From Calamus simplicifolius (Eukaryota > Streptophyta > Magnoliopsida > Arecales > Arecaceae), in the NCBI GenBank assembly GCA_900491605.1, contig UESW01003829.1, forward strand, positions 1,101,060 to 1,165,059: 64,000 bases of DNA. The letters are read 5' to 3'. The position numbers and the translations under genes were made by a program. Position 1 is the first letter of the stretch; each line of letters opens with the position of its first letter. The notes under the pieces are model-generated. The model saw only the letters and a list, made by a program, of their open reading frames with translations. It searched no databases and had not been told where the DNA came from. This document shows positions 32,008 to 42,534 of the stretch, piece by piece.

Positions 32008-33965
32008 GGACTTAGACTTTCTCTTATAAAACCTTTATTCAAGAGTTCCGTAACTTGTCGCTGCAATTCTTCATGTTCAGTCGGACTCATCCGATAATGA
32101 GCCAGATTAGGTAGGGGAGTACCAGGCATCAAGTTAATTTCATGCTGAATCTGTCTCATAGGAGGAAGACCAGGTGGTAAGTCTGTTGGAAACACATCCT
32201 TAAATTTTTCCAAAAGAAGCTGAACTTGATGGGATATGGGAGGTACAATTTCATTGTCCATGCTGGTTTTGTTAAGTAAAACATACACAATATGAACTCC
32301 CTTCATGGCACCTTTTATGTCTTTCATTGTAAACAAATTAGGGGATAAGGATTTTTCATTTAGAGGAGTCTTAAGAGGCTCCCTACTAGGTGCCAAAGTA
32401 ATTTTCTTCCCCTCATAAACAAAAGAATAAGTATTATGGAAGCCATCATGGGTAGTCCTTCTGTCAAACTGCCAAGGTCGGCCAAGGATAATATGACTAG
32501 CATCCATTGGTAGAATATCGCACCATATCTTATCAAAATATATAGAACCAATGGAAAAATTGACAAGGCAACGTTTGGAAACAGTTACCTCAGTATCTTT
32601 CTTTAGCCAAGACATTTTGTAAGGTGTAGGGTGCTCTTTCAATTCCAGTTTCAGCTTATTTACCGCCACTTCAGAAATCACATTTTCACAGCAACCAGAG
32701 TCAATAATTAACTGACATACTTTTCCTGAAATGGTGCAGGTTGAGTGAAAAATATTGGTGCGCAACCATTTATCTCTGGAGTCACATTTGGGAGTGAGGA
32801 AAATCTTTTTTATCATGAGAAGTTCTCCAGAATCACCATGGATTAAGTGCTCTTCTTCCCCGGCAACTTCCTGAACCTTGACTTCTTCCTCAAGTGGTTC
32901 TTCCATATTTTCAGCAGGGTCATCTTCTATCAAGAACGCTTTGCCAGCTGGTCGGTTCTTGTTACTTCGACAATTGTTAGCACGATGACCCATCTCTCCA
33001 CAGGAATAACAACGTATACCAGTTGTAGAGCTTTGACCGGCTGTAACTTGTTTGAAAATATTAGGCTGAGTAGAAGGCTTGCTTGTACTAAATGGTTTTG
33101 CTATAGCTTCAGTAACTTTGGTGGGGCCGATTGCACTCCTGGTTGCTCGGTTTGGCAAGGTAGGGAGCTGCTGCCTCCTAGAATGAGAACGCTCCACTTT
33201 GAGAGCCCTTTGATGTGCGTCTCCTATATCCCAAATATCAAGAACTTCTAAAGCATCTTGGATATGAAGTTGGAGACCATTCAAGTACTTATTCACAAGC
33301 ATTTCTTCTGAGTCTTGAATGTTGTTGCGAATTACCAACTCATTGAACTCATTAGTGTATTCGTCTACTGTTCGCATACCTTGCCTCAAGTTTTGGTACC
33401 TTTGGTAAAGCTCTCTCTTGTAACCTTTGGGAAGAAAATACTTTCGAATTTTGTCCTCCATTTTCCTCCAGGAAGTGATTGGAGCCTTGCCAGCAGATTG
33501 GCGAGTTTGCTTCTCACGTCTCCACCAGGCTATAGCTTTGCCTCGGAGACGCATAGTAATAATGCCAACTTGGCGATCTTCTGGGACATTCCTATACTCA
33601 AAAACTTCATTCACAAGTGTTAACCAATCAACAATTTCATCAGCAGAATCAGTACCTAAAAATTCTGGAATGTCTCTCTTGATTTCCTTTTCCCAATCTG
33701 GTTCTCGAACTATTTGTGCCCGATATGGAGCATTCCTTCTTCGAGGGTGATATTGGACACTTTCTGAAGAAGAAGAATCATCATTGTATTCGTTGGCTCT
33801 GGCACCGGGTGGAGGATTGTTCGCTTCAACCCTCAGACGCTGAACTTCTCGAGTCAAATCATCAATCTGTTGTTGCATACGCTGCTGTAAATTTTCAGCA
33901 AGCGTGTGTACTTCGTTCAAGGGAATGGTTCTGCCTCCTCGACGTCTAGCTTGTCTTGGGGGCAT
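31845..33965 (-). CDS. Gag and protease of the CRM-like element (runs out of frame at the start of RT)
   Basis: ATG at 33965 (MPPRQARRRGG) follows the primer-binding site closely. A coiled coil (LAENLQQRMQQQIDDLTREV) comes first, then the Gag core (AWWRREKQT ... FLPKGYKRELYQRYQNLRQG). A CCHC knuckle CYSCGEMGHRANNC lies at about 32970-33012, and a retropepsin loop LIIDSGCCENVISE with intact D-S-G at 32695-32703, then HIILGRPWQFDRR. The family's pol linker (FKDVFPTDLPPGLPPMR) follows and the frame enters RT (LLNKGFIRESLSPC). It leaves the true phase near 31990; its last 50 or so residues to 31845 are out of frame. Confidence 0.9.
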   Translation of the reverse strand: MPPRQARRRGGRTIPLNEVHTLAENLQQRMQQQIDDLTREVQRLRVEANNPPPGARANEYNDDSSSSESVQYHPRRRNAPYRAQIVREPDWEKEIKRDIPEFLGTDSADEIVDWLTLVNEVFEYRNVPEDRQVGIITMRLRGKAIAWWRREKQTRQSAGKAPITSWRKMEDKIRKYFLPKGYKRELYQRYQNLRQGMRTVDEYTNEFNELVIRNNIQDSEEMLVNKYLNGLQLHIQDALEVLDIWDIGDAHQRALKVERSHSRRQQLPTLPNRATRSAIGPTKVTEAIAKPFSTSKPSTQPNIFKQVTAGQSSTTGIRCYSCGEMGHRANNCRSNKNRPAGKAFLIEDDPAENMEEPLEEEVKVQEVAGEEEHLIHGDSGELLMIKKIFLTPKCDSRDKWLRTNIFHSTCTISGKVCQLIIDSGCCENVISEVAVNKLKLELKEHPTPYKMSWLKKDTEVTVSKRCLVNFSIGSIYFDKIWCDILPMDASHIILGRPWQFDRRTTHDGFHNTYSFVYEGKKITLAPSREPLKTPLNEKSLSPNLFTMKDIKGAMKGVHIVYVLLNKTSMDNEIVPPISHQVQLLLEKFKDVFPTDLPPGLPPMRQIQHEINLMPGTPLPNLAHYRMSPTEHEELQRQVTELLNKGFIRESLSPCVFQPSWCLKKMALGECVLIVGQLTRSLSSTGSQSLVLMISWINFLVQPSSQS

Positions 33966-33995
33966 TGTCCTCTCCTCCACAGCTCTGATACCAAA

Positions 33996-34543
33996 TGGTG
34001 TAGTCCAACTACAACTACTTCAATCGGTAGGATCGGGAGAGTGATTAAAGCAAATTGGAATGAAGTAACTCCAAAATCAGAGTTCAAGAGAATCGAAATC
34101 AGAACTTCAATGGCTGCTTTTCTCAGCCTCCAAGGAAGATGAAATGACACCAATTCTTCTAGATTGATGGCTGCAACTCTTCAAGGATGCAGGCTTTGAA
34201 AATGCTCCAACTCTTCAAGGAAGGAGTGAAAATTCTTCTAGATTTTCAAAAGGCATGAACTCTTCAAGGTTCAAAGTAATTGCTCTTAGGCAAAGTTCAT
34301 TCTTTTTCTTTTCAGCTCCCCCCATTACAGAGACTTGATGGTCTTTAATAGACAAAGCAAAAGGAAACCAAAAGACTAGCAAAAGGAAACCAAAAGACTT
34401 GAGTCAAACTTAGAAACCAGAAGCTTAATAAAAGCTCAGTATTTCCAAAAAATATGCTTGGGAAAGGTGTAGTGCCTTGGAAATGAAAAAGTCAAAATAA
34501 AGAGATGTGGGATGGCTCTTGGTCTTGAATGCTGGCTGCATCA
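33996..34543 (-). repeat. 5' LTR of the CRM-like element (548 bp)
   Basis: It is the right-hand copy on the plus strand and lies next to the primer-binding site, so it is the promoter-side LTR of this minus-strand element. It differs from the other LTR only by one A in GTTCAAAGTAATTG. Confidence 0.93.
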
Positions 34544-35960
34544 ATGTGCCTCCAAGGATCCGATCAAACAATTAAATGACAACTGTGAGAGATCCTTTGA
34601 TTCCTCAATTGTTGCCACCACATGAACAAACTTTGGAGGAAGACTTATCAAAATCTTCTCCACAATCAATTGTTCTGACATGTTTTCATCCAAGGATCTG
34701 GCCTGATTTACAATCAGACTCACCAGAGTTGAGAATTCATGGATAATTTCAGAGTTCTTCATTAGAAGAGACTCAAACTCCCTTCAAAGAGTCTAAAGTC
34801 TTACTATTATCATTTTGTCAGTCCCTTTAAACTTCTCCTTTAGTATCTCCCAAGCAATTTTGGATCTTGTTGCTCCCATAATCTTGGAAAAATATCTTCA
34901 TCAACAACAATCTGAATGTAGAACAACACTTTGCTGTCCTTCCTTCTATTTTCTTTCAACTCAGTTCTTTGTGCAATGGTTAATCTCTCTTTATCTTCAT
35001 TGAAACCACTCTCCATCAGTGTCCATAACTCATTTGACATGAAGAAAGTCTTCATTTTCAAACTACAGGAATCATAATTCTCAAATTTGATAATTGAAAG
35101 TATTTGAGAAGAAATGCTGACAAAACCCGTGTTCACTGCCATCTTCAAACAAATCACTAGTTAATGATGATAATAACACTCTTGACTCCCTTCTCCTTGC
35201 TTTTGAAATGTGGCTCTGATACCACTGTGTAGGATCGAAACAAAAAGAAATACACTCGATCGGAAGAAGAGAACACAAAAATTGTTTCCTGAACACAGTT
35301 CTTAGGAAGTATTTAAAAAACTCTGACACTCTGATGAGCAATGATTTAATTCACTAATGTTGGATAATAGGTTCAAACAAACTTGTACACAAGATTCTGG
35401 AAAGAAAACACATAAGGAACAAATCCTAGATCAAGTTTTAAACAATGTTTTAGAAATTCTGAAACTTCAATAAACAGTACTGGCATGGTGAAGTTTCAGA
35501 GAGAAAATGAATGAATAAATTTTCATTCAATGAGAATTTTTAAAGCATATAATGATACATACAAAACCACTTCAGACACATTTTTCTATGTACTACCATC
35601 TGAATATCCGCCCAAGCAGTTACAGAAATTCAGAATAAAACTGAAAAATAGTTTTAAGAACTGATTAAAAAAAGCCTAATACAAATAACTACCCAATGAA
35701 TTAAACCCAAATACATTACAACACAACCCATTCGAACCAAATAAAGGAGCTCTAAAATCATCCAAGAACCTAACCTAGCTGAACAATCAAACTGGATGAA
35801 AAACATCAACCTGAAGCCTGCACAATAATTTTGAAGGTTGAATCATACTTCCAATAGCATGCACTGCAGAAAAAAAAAATAATGCACGCATATGGATCAA
35901 TCATCTGCATGATACACAGTGTCTTGCACTGCATGATGCGTATAGACTTTTTCGTTCAAC
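34544..35960 (-). mobile_element. Minus-strand Ty1/copia element, part 1 (5' LTR, primer site, Gag N-terminus)
   Basis: Gag starts around 35140 (KFENYDSCSLKMKTFFMSNE) and runs through WEQQDPKLLG, then SLIVNQARSLDENMSEQLIV and KILISLPPKFVHVVATIEES to the insertion point at 34549. It resumes at 29041 beyond the CRM-like element. The primer-binding site (complement of TGGTATCAGAGCCA) is at 35211-35224. The 5' LTR starts at about 35226; its far end is placed near 35960 only because CA occurs there and LINE-like sequence follows. Confidence 0.78.
35211..35224 (-). other. Primer-binding site of the minus-strand copia element
   Basis: TGGCTCTGATACCA on the plus strand is the complement of TGGTATCAGAGCCA, which pairs with the 3' end of initiator tRNA-Met in many plant elements. 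It fixes the orientation and 5' LTR border. Confidence 0.8.
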
Positions 35961-37289
35961 AAATCTGAATCTAGTTAAGGCCTTGGAGCCTAACCCATAG
36001 AAGCCTCTCCTTTGCGAACCGCCCGTTCGATGCAGCTAATGATGTGGCAAGAGACCCAGCTCAACTAGACCCAAAGAGTTCATTAGGCCAAAATGGAGGG
36101 AATTGTCGTATGCATTCCCAAGGATCCTTTTCTAAATTTTACTTCGGTTTGGAACGAAGAAACCCAGGCGACAAAGTTCAGTGCCAAAAATAGACTAGAT
36201 CCTCATTGGGCTCTTCTAATGGTTGTAGAGAAGCTATTCCTTGCGTTGTAACCAATGCCTTCTCCCTTCCCTCTTACTGGAGTGATTGATGAGCTGGTTG
36301 ATAGCATGGGTGGTGTCTCTTTGGGAGGAGAGAGTAATTTCGGGGCCCAAATTTAGTTGAAATTGTCGGAAGATGAATTGAGAGGTTGTCATCCTTTCAT
36401 CCTAGTATGCCGAATGATGAAGGGAATAGATCGGAATTAGTAGAGCAAGCCACACAGTCTTCTCTAACAAATGGTAAGAGGCTAAGGGTGTGTTTGAAAT
36501 AGGGAATAAGGAAGATATCCCCTGGATAGGGGATATCCTTCCTTATTTCCAAAAGCTATAACTACTAAGAATAGCTGAAAAAAAAAAAAAAACTAGAAAG
36601 GGTTATCCCTTGAGCTTATTTCCTAAGGACAGGAGGAATAGCTATTTTTCTCTAAACTCATCCCTTGAGGGCAAAACTATTATTATAAAAAGCTGATTAA
36701 TTCTTAGCTATCCCCTAGATAAACTTCATCCGGTATACTTATCCAGAGATAACTTTTTTTCTATCAAACACTACCTAAAGGTCATAGGGTCCGTGAAAAT
36801 AGCTACTGCCAAGTTAATCTCTGGTAGAAGGAAGAAATCCATTGGTTCTTTCAACCTAGAGGAGATCGCTTTACCTATTCAAAATGTTCCCACAGAGCTC
36901 CTAGTGAAATATGGGAAATCGTACGGCTTTGATTTTATAGATAAATCAGAGAAGAGGTGGTAGACCTGATTAGGGGGAATTGGAGAAAGCTTCTCGCTCA
37001 ATGTGAGACGAGGTAATCTGTTTGTATAGAGTTTTGGCTGGTATAGTGATTTGTCGCTTTAGTGCTCTCTAGCGCTTGTGGTTTCATGGAATGTAAGAGG
37101 TTTCGGCTTTCCTTTCAAAAGACACACCATTAGGGAGCTCATTTACGGCTCTCCATGTGATGTTATCCTTTTACAAGAATCTAATATTGCTTCTCCTCCT
37201 CCTTTCTAAGATCGATGGCTGGTAGCAAAATTTTTGGCCGGAAGTACTTGCATGCTGTGGGTCTTTTAGGAGGCATTATAGTTGGTTGG
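35961..37289 (+). mobile_element. LINE (non-LTR retrotransposon), left part, cut by element B
   Basis: Near 37080 the plus strand reads VVSWNVRGFGFPFKRHTIRE and DVILLQESNIASP, the start of an APE-type LINE endonuclease (WNVRG, LQE). The preceding kilobase, including IGSVKIATAKLISGRRK-like sequence, is probably the end of ORF1, but its left limit is uncertain. The domain stops at 37289 and resumes at 49505 (VIFVIAVYGPNNRSAHSF, WLIRGDFNII). A MITE sits inside at 36486-36775. Stops show the LINE is dead. Confidence 0.75.
36486..36775. mobile_element. MITE 3, PIF/Harbinger-like, 290 bp, inside the LINE
   Basis: The ends GGGTGTGTTTGAAATAGG and TTCTATCAAACACTACC are inverted, with TAA on both sides (36483-36485 and 36776-36778). 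TAA is the reverse complement of the TTA flanking MITE 1, so this copy is in the opposite orientation. The interior shares GGATATCC and TTATCC words with MITES 1 and 2. Confidence 0.8.
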
Positions 37290-37351
37290 TGATATGGCTG
37301 ATCCAACGCCGTCGAAATAAACGACAACGATAACGGTGACTGACGGAGGCT

Positions 37352-37500
37352 CTCTCAACACCCCCGAGATCCTCTCTCGGTCTCGGGCCACATGAACAGT
37401 ATCTCAACACCCGAGACCCCCTCTCGGTCTCGGGCCACATGAACAGTATCTCAACCTCCGAGACTTCCTCTCGGTCTCGGGCCACATGAACAGTACTTTG
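37352..37500 (+). repeat. 47-bp tandem repeat in the 5' LTR of element B, three copies
   Basis: GGGCCACATGAACAGTATCT recurs with a period of 47 bases (37385, 37432, 37479), each preceded by CCTCTCGGTCTC. The 3' LTR has a single copy at 48821-48872. Confidence 0.88.
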
Positions 37501-37884
37501 ACCCCCGGCGCATGATCCGGCTCGCTCTGGGCCACCTGGCATGCCCACGTTATCCGCCGCACATCTGTAGCAGGGTGTAACCATGCCTCATAACGGCGTA
37601 TGGTCCGTTGTATGTCTGTCACTGTGCGCGACCATACCCCGTTGCAGCGTACGGTCCACTACCTGCTCGCTACTGTGCACGGTCATATCCAGCGGTGGCA
37701 CGCACCAGATATAGCCCCAGATGCAAGACACCTGTGAGGCCGTGCTGACCAATGACGCGAGACACCTCCAGCATGTACGGTGACAGTATGATCTATCATT
37801 GTCAGCCTCATATTTTGTCCGTTATTGAACTGAGCTCCTGGAAATCAGTAATTATCGGGAACAAAAGGTGGATCTTCGAACAGG

Positions 37885-37891
37885 TATAAAA
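37885..37891 (+). promoter_or_regulatory. TATA box in the 5' LTR of element B
   Basis: TATAAAA within the context GTATAAAAGCATAC is conserved in both LTRs and lies about 250 bases before the primer-binding site. Confidence 0.65.
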
Positions 37892-38132
37892 GCATACACC
37901 CACGCCGTAAGTAGAGAGGAACTCTGGTTTTTCTAGCTTTTTCCACTAGTTAAGCCCTAACTGTTTAGTTCCCTTTGGCTAAACAGTTCTCATCTGTTCC
38001 CAAGTGACTGACTTGAGCGTAGGAGGGTCCCCACTGGAGCATCTAGTCTCCGGGGACTTTTCTTGCAGAAGTCCGGCGAGGAGGACATTCGTTTCCCCGG
38101 CGCTTGAAGAAAGTGACTTGGCGTCATTAGAT

Positions 38133-38149
38133 TGGCGCGCCAGGAAGGG
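38133..38149 (+). other. Primer-binding site of element B
   Basis: TGGCGCGCCAGGAAGGG begins three bases after the LTR. It has the TGGCGC start seen in element A, but the rest differs. Confidence 0.65.
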
Positions 38150-38213
38150 GGGGAGAAAGAGACAGACATCGAACCAGCAATCTGCAACTCCTCTCTCTCC
38201 AAGCTCTTGAGTC

Positions 38214-39775
38214 ATGGTGATAACCCGTGCGAGAGGGGGCTCTGTCAGTTGCGCTGGGGGGCAGTGCCAAGGAGCTGATCCACTGGCGGTTGCCCCCTCA
38301 GCTCTCCCGGCCGGCGTCCCGGCATCGCCGCATCCTCAGGAGGCTGGACCTTCCGCTCCTTCGGTCAACGTCCCTGCGCCTCCTCCCCATTAGCTCCAGG
38401 AAGACCGGTTCGCCGCTCTAGCCACGCAAGTCTAATCCTTGGCGGTGGCGGTCCAAGGCCTGCAGTATCAGCAGGCGGCCCTGTGGCAGTCGGAGCCATT
38501 TCCATCGGTTTAGGGCGTGGTGCAACCTAGTCAGCATTCTTCCCGAAGGAGGTCACCAGTACCGAAAGCTCGCCACCATCACGCTTCGCCCAAGCCTTAT
38601 CATCGGGAGGCCTCTAAGAGACCCCGATTACCATCTCGCCACACCAGTGTTTCTCCCAAGCGGCGACATGGGAAGGAGGCGGAGTGCCCTCGCAGACATC
38701 GCCGTCACCTCCCCCCATCTTCAGAATCCTCAGGGGAAGGTTCTTTTGGTGGCCGGATAGCCCATCGGGCCAAGCATCGACTCGACGAGTATAACCAGCG
38801 GTTGGAGGAACTCAGCCGCCGGATCACCCACCTGCCTGAGACGGATTATGACAGTCGACCTTCGCTGTCCCGTCGTATCATGGAAAAGCCCATCTCCACC
38901 CGGTTCTGCCTCCCCCAGCTGGATCCTTATGACAGGACTACAGATCCCCTGGACCACCTAGAAAGCTACAAGGTACTCATGCAGGTCCAGAGGGCCACCG
39001 ATTCGCTCATGTGCGTCGCCTTCCCTGCCACCCTGAAGAAGGCTACCCGAGCCTGGTACTCTCGCCTGCCGCCGCAGAGTATCGATTCCTTCCGTCAGTT
39101 GGAAAGAGCCTTTTTGGCCCATTTTGATGCCTGCCGGAAGATTCCAAGAGTAGCTGACAGCCTTTTCGCTGTCCAACAGAAGAGCGGCGAGTCTTTGCGG
39201 GATTATGTCGCTCGGTTCAAGGAGGCGGCCCTGGAGGTTTACAATCTTGAAGATTCAGTGGCCACTTTGGCCCTAAAGCGATGGCTCCATCCATCCTGCT
39301 TCGCGTACTCCCTGGATAAGAAGCCGCCTGGTTCTTACGCCAAACTTTTGACCCGGGCCCAGAAGTATATCCGCACCGACGAGGCTGATTCCTTCCGATG
39401 CGAGGCAAGTGGGAGTGCCCTCAAGAAGCCGGCCCGCCCTGAGCCTGTTGAAGTTCGACTTCGGAAACCTGAACCTCCCTGCCGACCAGACAATCGTCCT
39501 CAAGCTCCTACACAGAGAGATGGACCCTACACTCCACTGCTCGCCCCTATATCACACATCCTTCTCGAGATTGAGGGTGGGTCCTATCTTCAGCGCCTAC
39601 CTCCGATGAACCCAAAGATACCCTGCAACAAGAACCTCTACGATACTACCGGGACCATGGCCATGACACCGACGACTATCGCCAGCTGAAGAAGGCGATA
39701 GAGGATTTTATCCAGCATGGCCATTTGGGGAAGTTCGTTCGGAAGAACAACCCGGATACCCTGGCCCGTTAGCAC
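38214..39775 (+). pseudogene. Gag of element B
   Basis: It probably starts at ATG 38214 (MVITRARGGSVSCAGG) with a Pro/Ala-rich head broken by stops before 38517. The open part (38517-39689, 390 codons) has an Arg/Pro-rich basic stretch, then HRLDEYNQRLEELSRRI and the Gag core (AFPATLKKATRAWYSRL ... FRQLERAFLAHFDACR ... SGESLRDYVARFKEAALEV). The knuckle region RDHGHDTDD follows in another frame near 39645, with its cysteines apparently changed to Tyr. It shares layout, not close sequence, with Gag of element A. Confidence 0.85.
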
Positions 39776-39929
39776 CTCCGCCGCCGATGATCGACAACAC
39801 TCCAACTGAGAAGACGGTGGTGATGATTTCCTGGGGGGCAGGTGGCCCACTCAAGAGGCCGAGAGGGGAGGGGGAGTTAGATCCTATAATTTCTTTCTTT
39901 AAGGAGGACTTAGAGGGGTGATGAATAAA

Positions 39930-40330
39930 ATGATGATAGCGTCGTCATGTCCATGACGATCGCTAAGCATCCTGTAAAAAGAATTCTGGTTGATAGCAGG
40001 AGCTCGGTGGATGTTTTGAATTATGATGCTTTTTTCGCATGAACCTGTCGCCCTATCTGCTCCGGCCCATCGCCACGCCCCTGATAGGGTTCACTGGGGA
40101 CTCCGTGAAAGTCGAGGGGGAGGTCACTCTTCCTGTCATGGCTGGCATGGCCCCGCGCCAAAGCACCATCCTCATGAGTTTCCTGGTGGTCCGAGTGCCC
40201 CTCGCCTATAACGCAATCCTCGGGAGACCTGGGCTCAATCTTTTGGATGCTGTCATATCCACTAAACAACTCCTCGTAAGGTTTCCTACCAGGGAGGGAG
40301 TCGGAGAGATGTGGGGGGAGCAGAACCTGC
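39930..40330 (+). pseudogene. Aspartic protease of element B, catalytic Gly changed
   Basis: The active-site loop reads ILVDSRSSVDVL (Asp codon at 39992). As in element A, the Gly of D-S-G is an Arg codon (AGG, 39998-40000). The second half is in a different phase (LSPYLLRPIATPLIGFTGDS, AILGRPGLNLLDAVISTKQL). The shift lies near 40030. Confidence 0.72.
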
Positions 40331-41438
40331 TCCCACTTTGCTATCATACGGCCCCTAGTCTGCAGGAGGCGACACCTGCACCTGCATCGGAGACACTGGA
40401 CCCCCGGGACCTAGAGAGAAGAGGGGAGCCGGCCGAGCGCCTGCTTGCTTTCCCTCTCGGAGAGGACCCAACGAAGACAATCCAGATTGGAGCCCTACTC
40501 CCAGAGGAGGCCCGTGACCAGCTCCTCACTTTCCTATGGGCTAACGCAGATGTCTTCGCCTGGTCGGCATCCGACATGCCAGGCATTCCGGAGGAAGTGA
40601 TCACCCACCATCTCAACATCAGGCCGAGTGCCGACCCATTAGGCAGAAGAAAAGGAGCTTTGCCCCTGACAGGCAAAAGGCCATGGATGAGGAGGTGCAA
40701 AAGCTGTTGACAGCCGGTCACATCCGTGAGGTACACTATCTTGACTGGCTGGCGAATGTCGTGATGGTTCGCAAGGCCAGTGGGAGCTGGAGGATGTGCG
40801 TGGACTTCACCGATCTCAATAAGGCATGCCCCAAAGATAGCTTCCCACTGCCCTAGATCGACCAGCTAGTGGATGCCACGTCTGAGCACGAAACTCTTAG
40901 CTTCATGGATGCCTTTTTCAGGTACAACCACATCAAGATGAACCCGGTTGATGAAGAAGCCACCTCCTTTGTCACTGAAAAAGGGCTTTATTGTTACAAG
41001 GTAATGTCGTTTGGGTTAAAGAATGCTAGAGCTACCTATCAGAGGTTGATGAATAATGTCTTTGAGGACCAGATCGGGCGTAACATGAAGGTGTATGTGG
41101 ACGATATGCTGACCAAGAGCACCAATGCTGTTGATCACGTCACTGACCTTGCAGAGACCTTCAACAACCTGCGCCGATACCAAATGAGGCTGAATCCCCA
41201 CAAGTGTGCCTTTGGGGTGGCAGCAGGCAAGTTCTTGGGCTTTATGGTAACCCAGCGGAGGATCGAAGCCAATCCTGATAAGATTCGGGCTATCTTGGAT
41301 ATGAGGCCCCCAGCTAATAAGAAGGAGGTGCAACGCCTAACCGGAAGGGTGGCGGCCTTGAGTCGCTTCATGTCGAGATCGATAGAAAGGTGCCTGTCCT
41401 TCTTTAAAGCACTGCGCAAGGTCAGCAGCTTCGAGTAG
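40331..41438 (+). pseudogene. Reverse transcriptase of element B
   Basis: The N-terminal linker (TIQIGALLPEEARDQLLTFL, VFAWSASDMPGIP) is open to about 40640. The fingers region is in another phase (WLANVVMVRKASGSWRMCVD). The palm is open from 40869 (FMDAFFRYNHIKM, KNARATYQRLMNNVFEDQIG, YVDDMLTKS with the YVDD codons at 41094-41105, LNPHKCAFGVAAGKFLGFMV). A TAG precedes the second part at 40855-40857, and another (41436-41438) ends it. Confidence 0.88.
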
Positions 41439-41468
41439 ACAAAGGAGTGTCAGGATGCCTTTGAAGAG

Positions 41469-41975
41469 TTGAAGCGATTTCTATCCACTCCCCCGCTATT
41501 GTCCAAGCTAGAGGGCGGGGAAGAACTCTTCCTGTACCTCGCAGCCTCCCCAGAGGCCATCAGTTCTGTGCTCGTGCGCATGGATACTGATGGGGTGCAG
41601 AGGCCGGTCTACTATACCAGCAAGGTACTTCATAATGCTAAGATAAGATATACTAGAACCGAGAAGATCATTTTCACCCTGGTGGTCTCTGCCCAATGCT
41701 TTCGGCCCTACTTTCAGGCTCATCCCATCATGGTGCTCACGGACTAACCTCTTCGGACCATCTTGTCCCGTCCTGACACCTCCGGTTGGCTGGCCAAATG
41801 GGCCATCAAACTGAGTGAGTTTGACCTATCTATTCGGCCAAGGTCAGCCATAAAGTCTCAGGTGTTAGCTGATTTCTTGGTCGAGTGTACTTGGACTGAG
41901 GAACGTACGGAGGAATCACGTCCGAAGGAACGTATGGACTCCTCCTCAATCGAGGAGGCAGAAAAGGAAGACTAG
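41469..41975 (+). pseudogene. RNase H of element B
   Basis: KRFLSTPPLLSKLEGGEELF and LYLAASPEAISSVLVRMD open the gypsy RNase H block. It continues with RPVYYTSKVLHNAKIRYTRTEK and, after a TAA at 41745-41747, WLAKWAIKLSEFDLSIRPRS and AIKSQVLADFLVECTW. Only one stop separates the two parts. Confidence 0.82.
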
Positions 41976-42330
41976 ATCTTGCACGTGGATGGAGCAGCAA
42001 ATTCTTAGGGAAGCGGAGCCGGGCTCATCCTTGCGAGCCCCAAGGGAGAGGTGGTGGAGTATGCCCTTCGGTTTCAGTTCCCGGCCACTAATAACCAAGC
42101 AGAATATGAGGCCCTATTGGTGGGAATGAGGCTGGTTGAGGAGCTCGGTGCAGGGCGTCTGTCATGGACTCCCAGCTTATTTCTAGGCAAGTTGCTGGGA
42201 ATACGAAGCCAGAAACCCAACCATGTCCCGTTACCTGAGTAAGGTGCAGTTCCAAGCCTCTCGGTTCTCTTACTTTCATGTCAGCTACATTCCTTGGGCG
42301 AAGAACGCCAGGGCCGACGCGCTGTCCTGT
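41976..42330 (+). pseudogene. Second (archaeal-type) RNase H domain of element B
   Basis: ILHVDGAANS, then a TAG, GAGLILASPKGEVVEYALRF and FPATNNQAEYEALLVGMRLV are the first strand and Glu helix. A frameshift near 42160 obscures the DSQL strand, and the last helix reads SYIPWAKNARADALS. The arrangement matches element A, supporting one shared ancestral acquisition. Confidence 0.72.
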
Positions 42331-42534
42331 TTGGCCACCTTGGCCAACGAGACACTAGGAAGAACGTATGTGGAGCACTTGCAGACCCCAAGCATTGAAG
42401 CTGCGGAAGAGGCATTGCTGATTGCGCAAGGGCCCTCTTGGATGGATGCCTATGCACGATATTTGACCAATGGCACCCTACCTGAGGACCCGCGGAGGCT
42501 AGACTGCTCAAGCGGTGGGCCCCAAGGTTCCTGA

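Larger units (their letters stand above)
29047..34543 (-). mobile_element. CRM-like chromovirus (Ty3/gypsy), very young full-length insertion
   Basis: LTRs 29047-29593 and 33996-34543 enclose a minus-strand gag-pol. They are identical by eye except for one extra A in a short A run of the right copy. ATGTG flanks both ends (29042-29046 and 34544-34548), an exact 5-bp target duplication. The primer-binding site is next to the right LTR (33981-33993, complement of TGGTATCAGAGCT). The Gag type, the integrase (PWEDISMDFVMGLPR, DRFSKMAHFIPCRKT) and a pol frame that runs into the 3' LTR resemble the centromeric CRM lineage. The lineage call is from memory of the family and should be tested by phylogeny. 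The host DNA is an older copia element. Confidence 0.9.
37290..38129 (+). repeat. 5' LTR of element B (840 bp)
   Basis: It starts TGATATGGCTG and ends GGCGTCATTA (3' LTR: GGCGTCATCA). It is 100 bases longer than the partner: 94 from two extra copies of a 47-bp repeat (37352-37500) and six from a small indel near 37560. A TATA box (TATAAAA) is at 37885-37891, matching 49254-49260. Confidence 0.9.

Noticed and set aside
35211..35224. tRNA-like GCTCTGATACCA words, also at 33981 and 62520
   Set aside because: They are retrotransposon primer-binding sites complementary to a tRNA 3' end; no cloverleaf can be formed around them.
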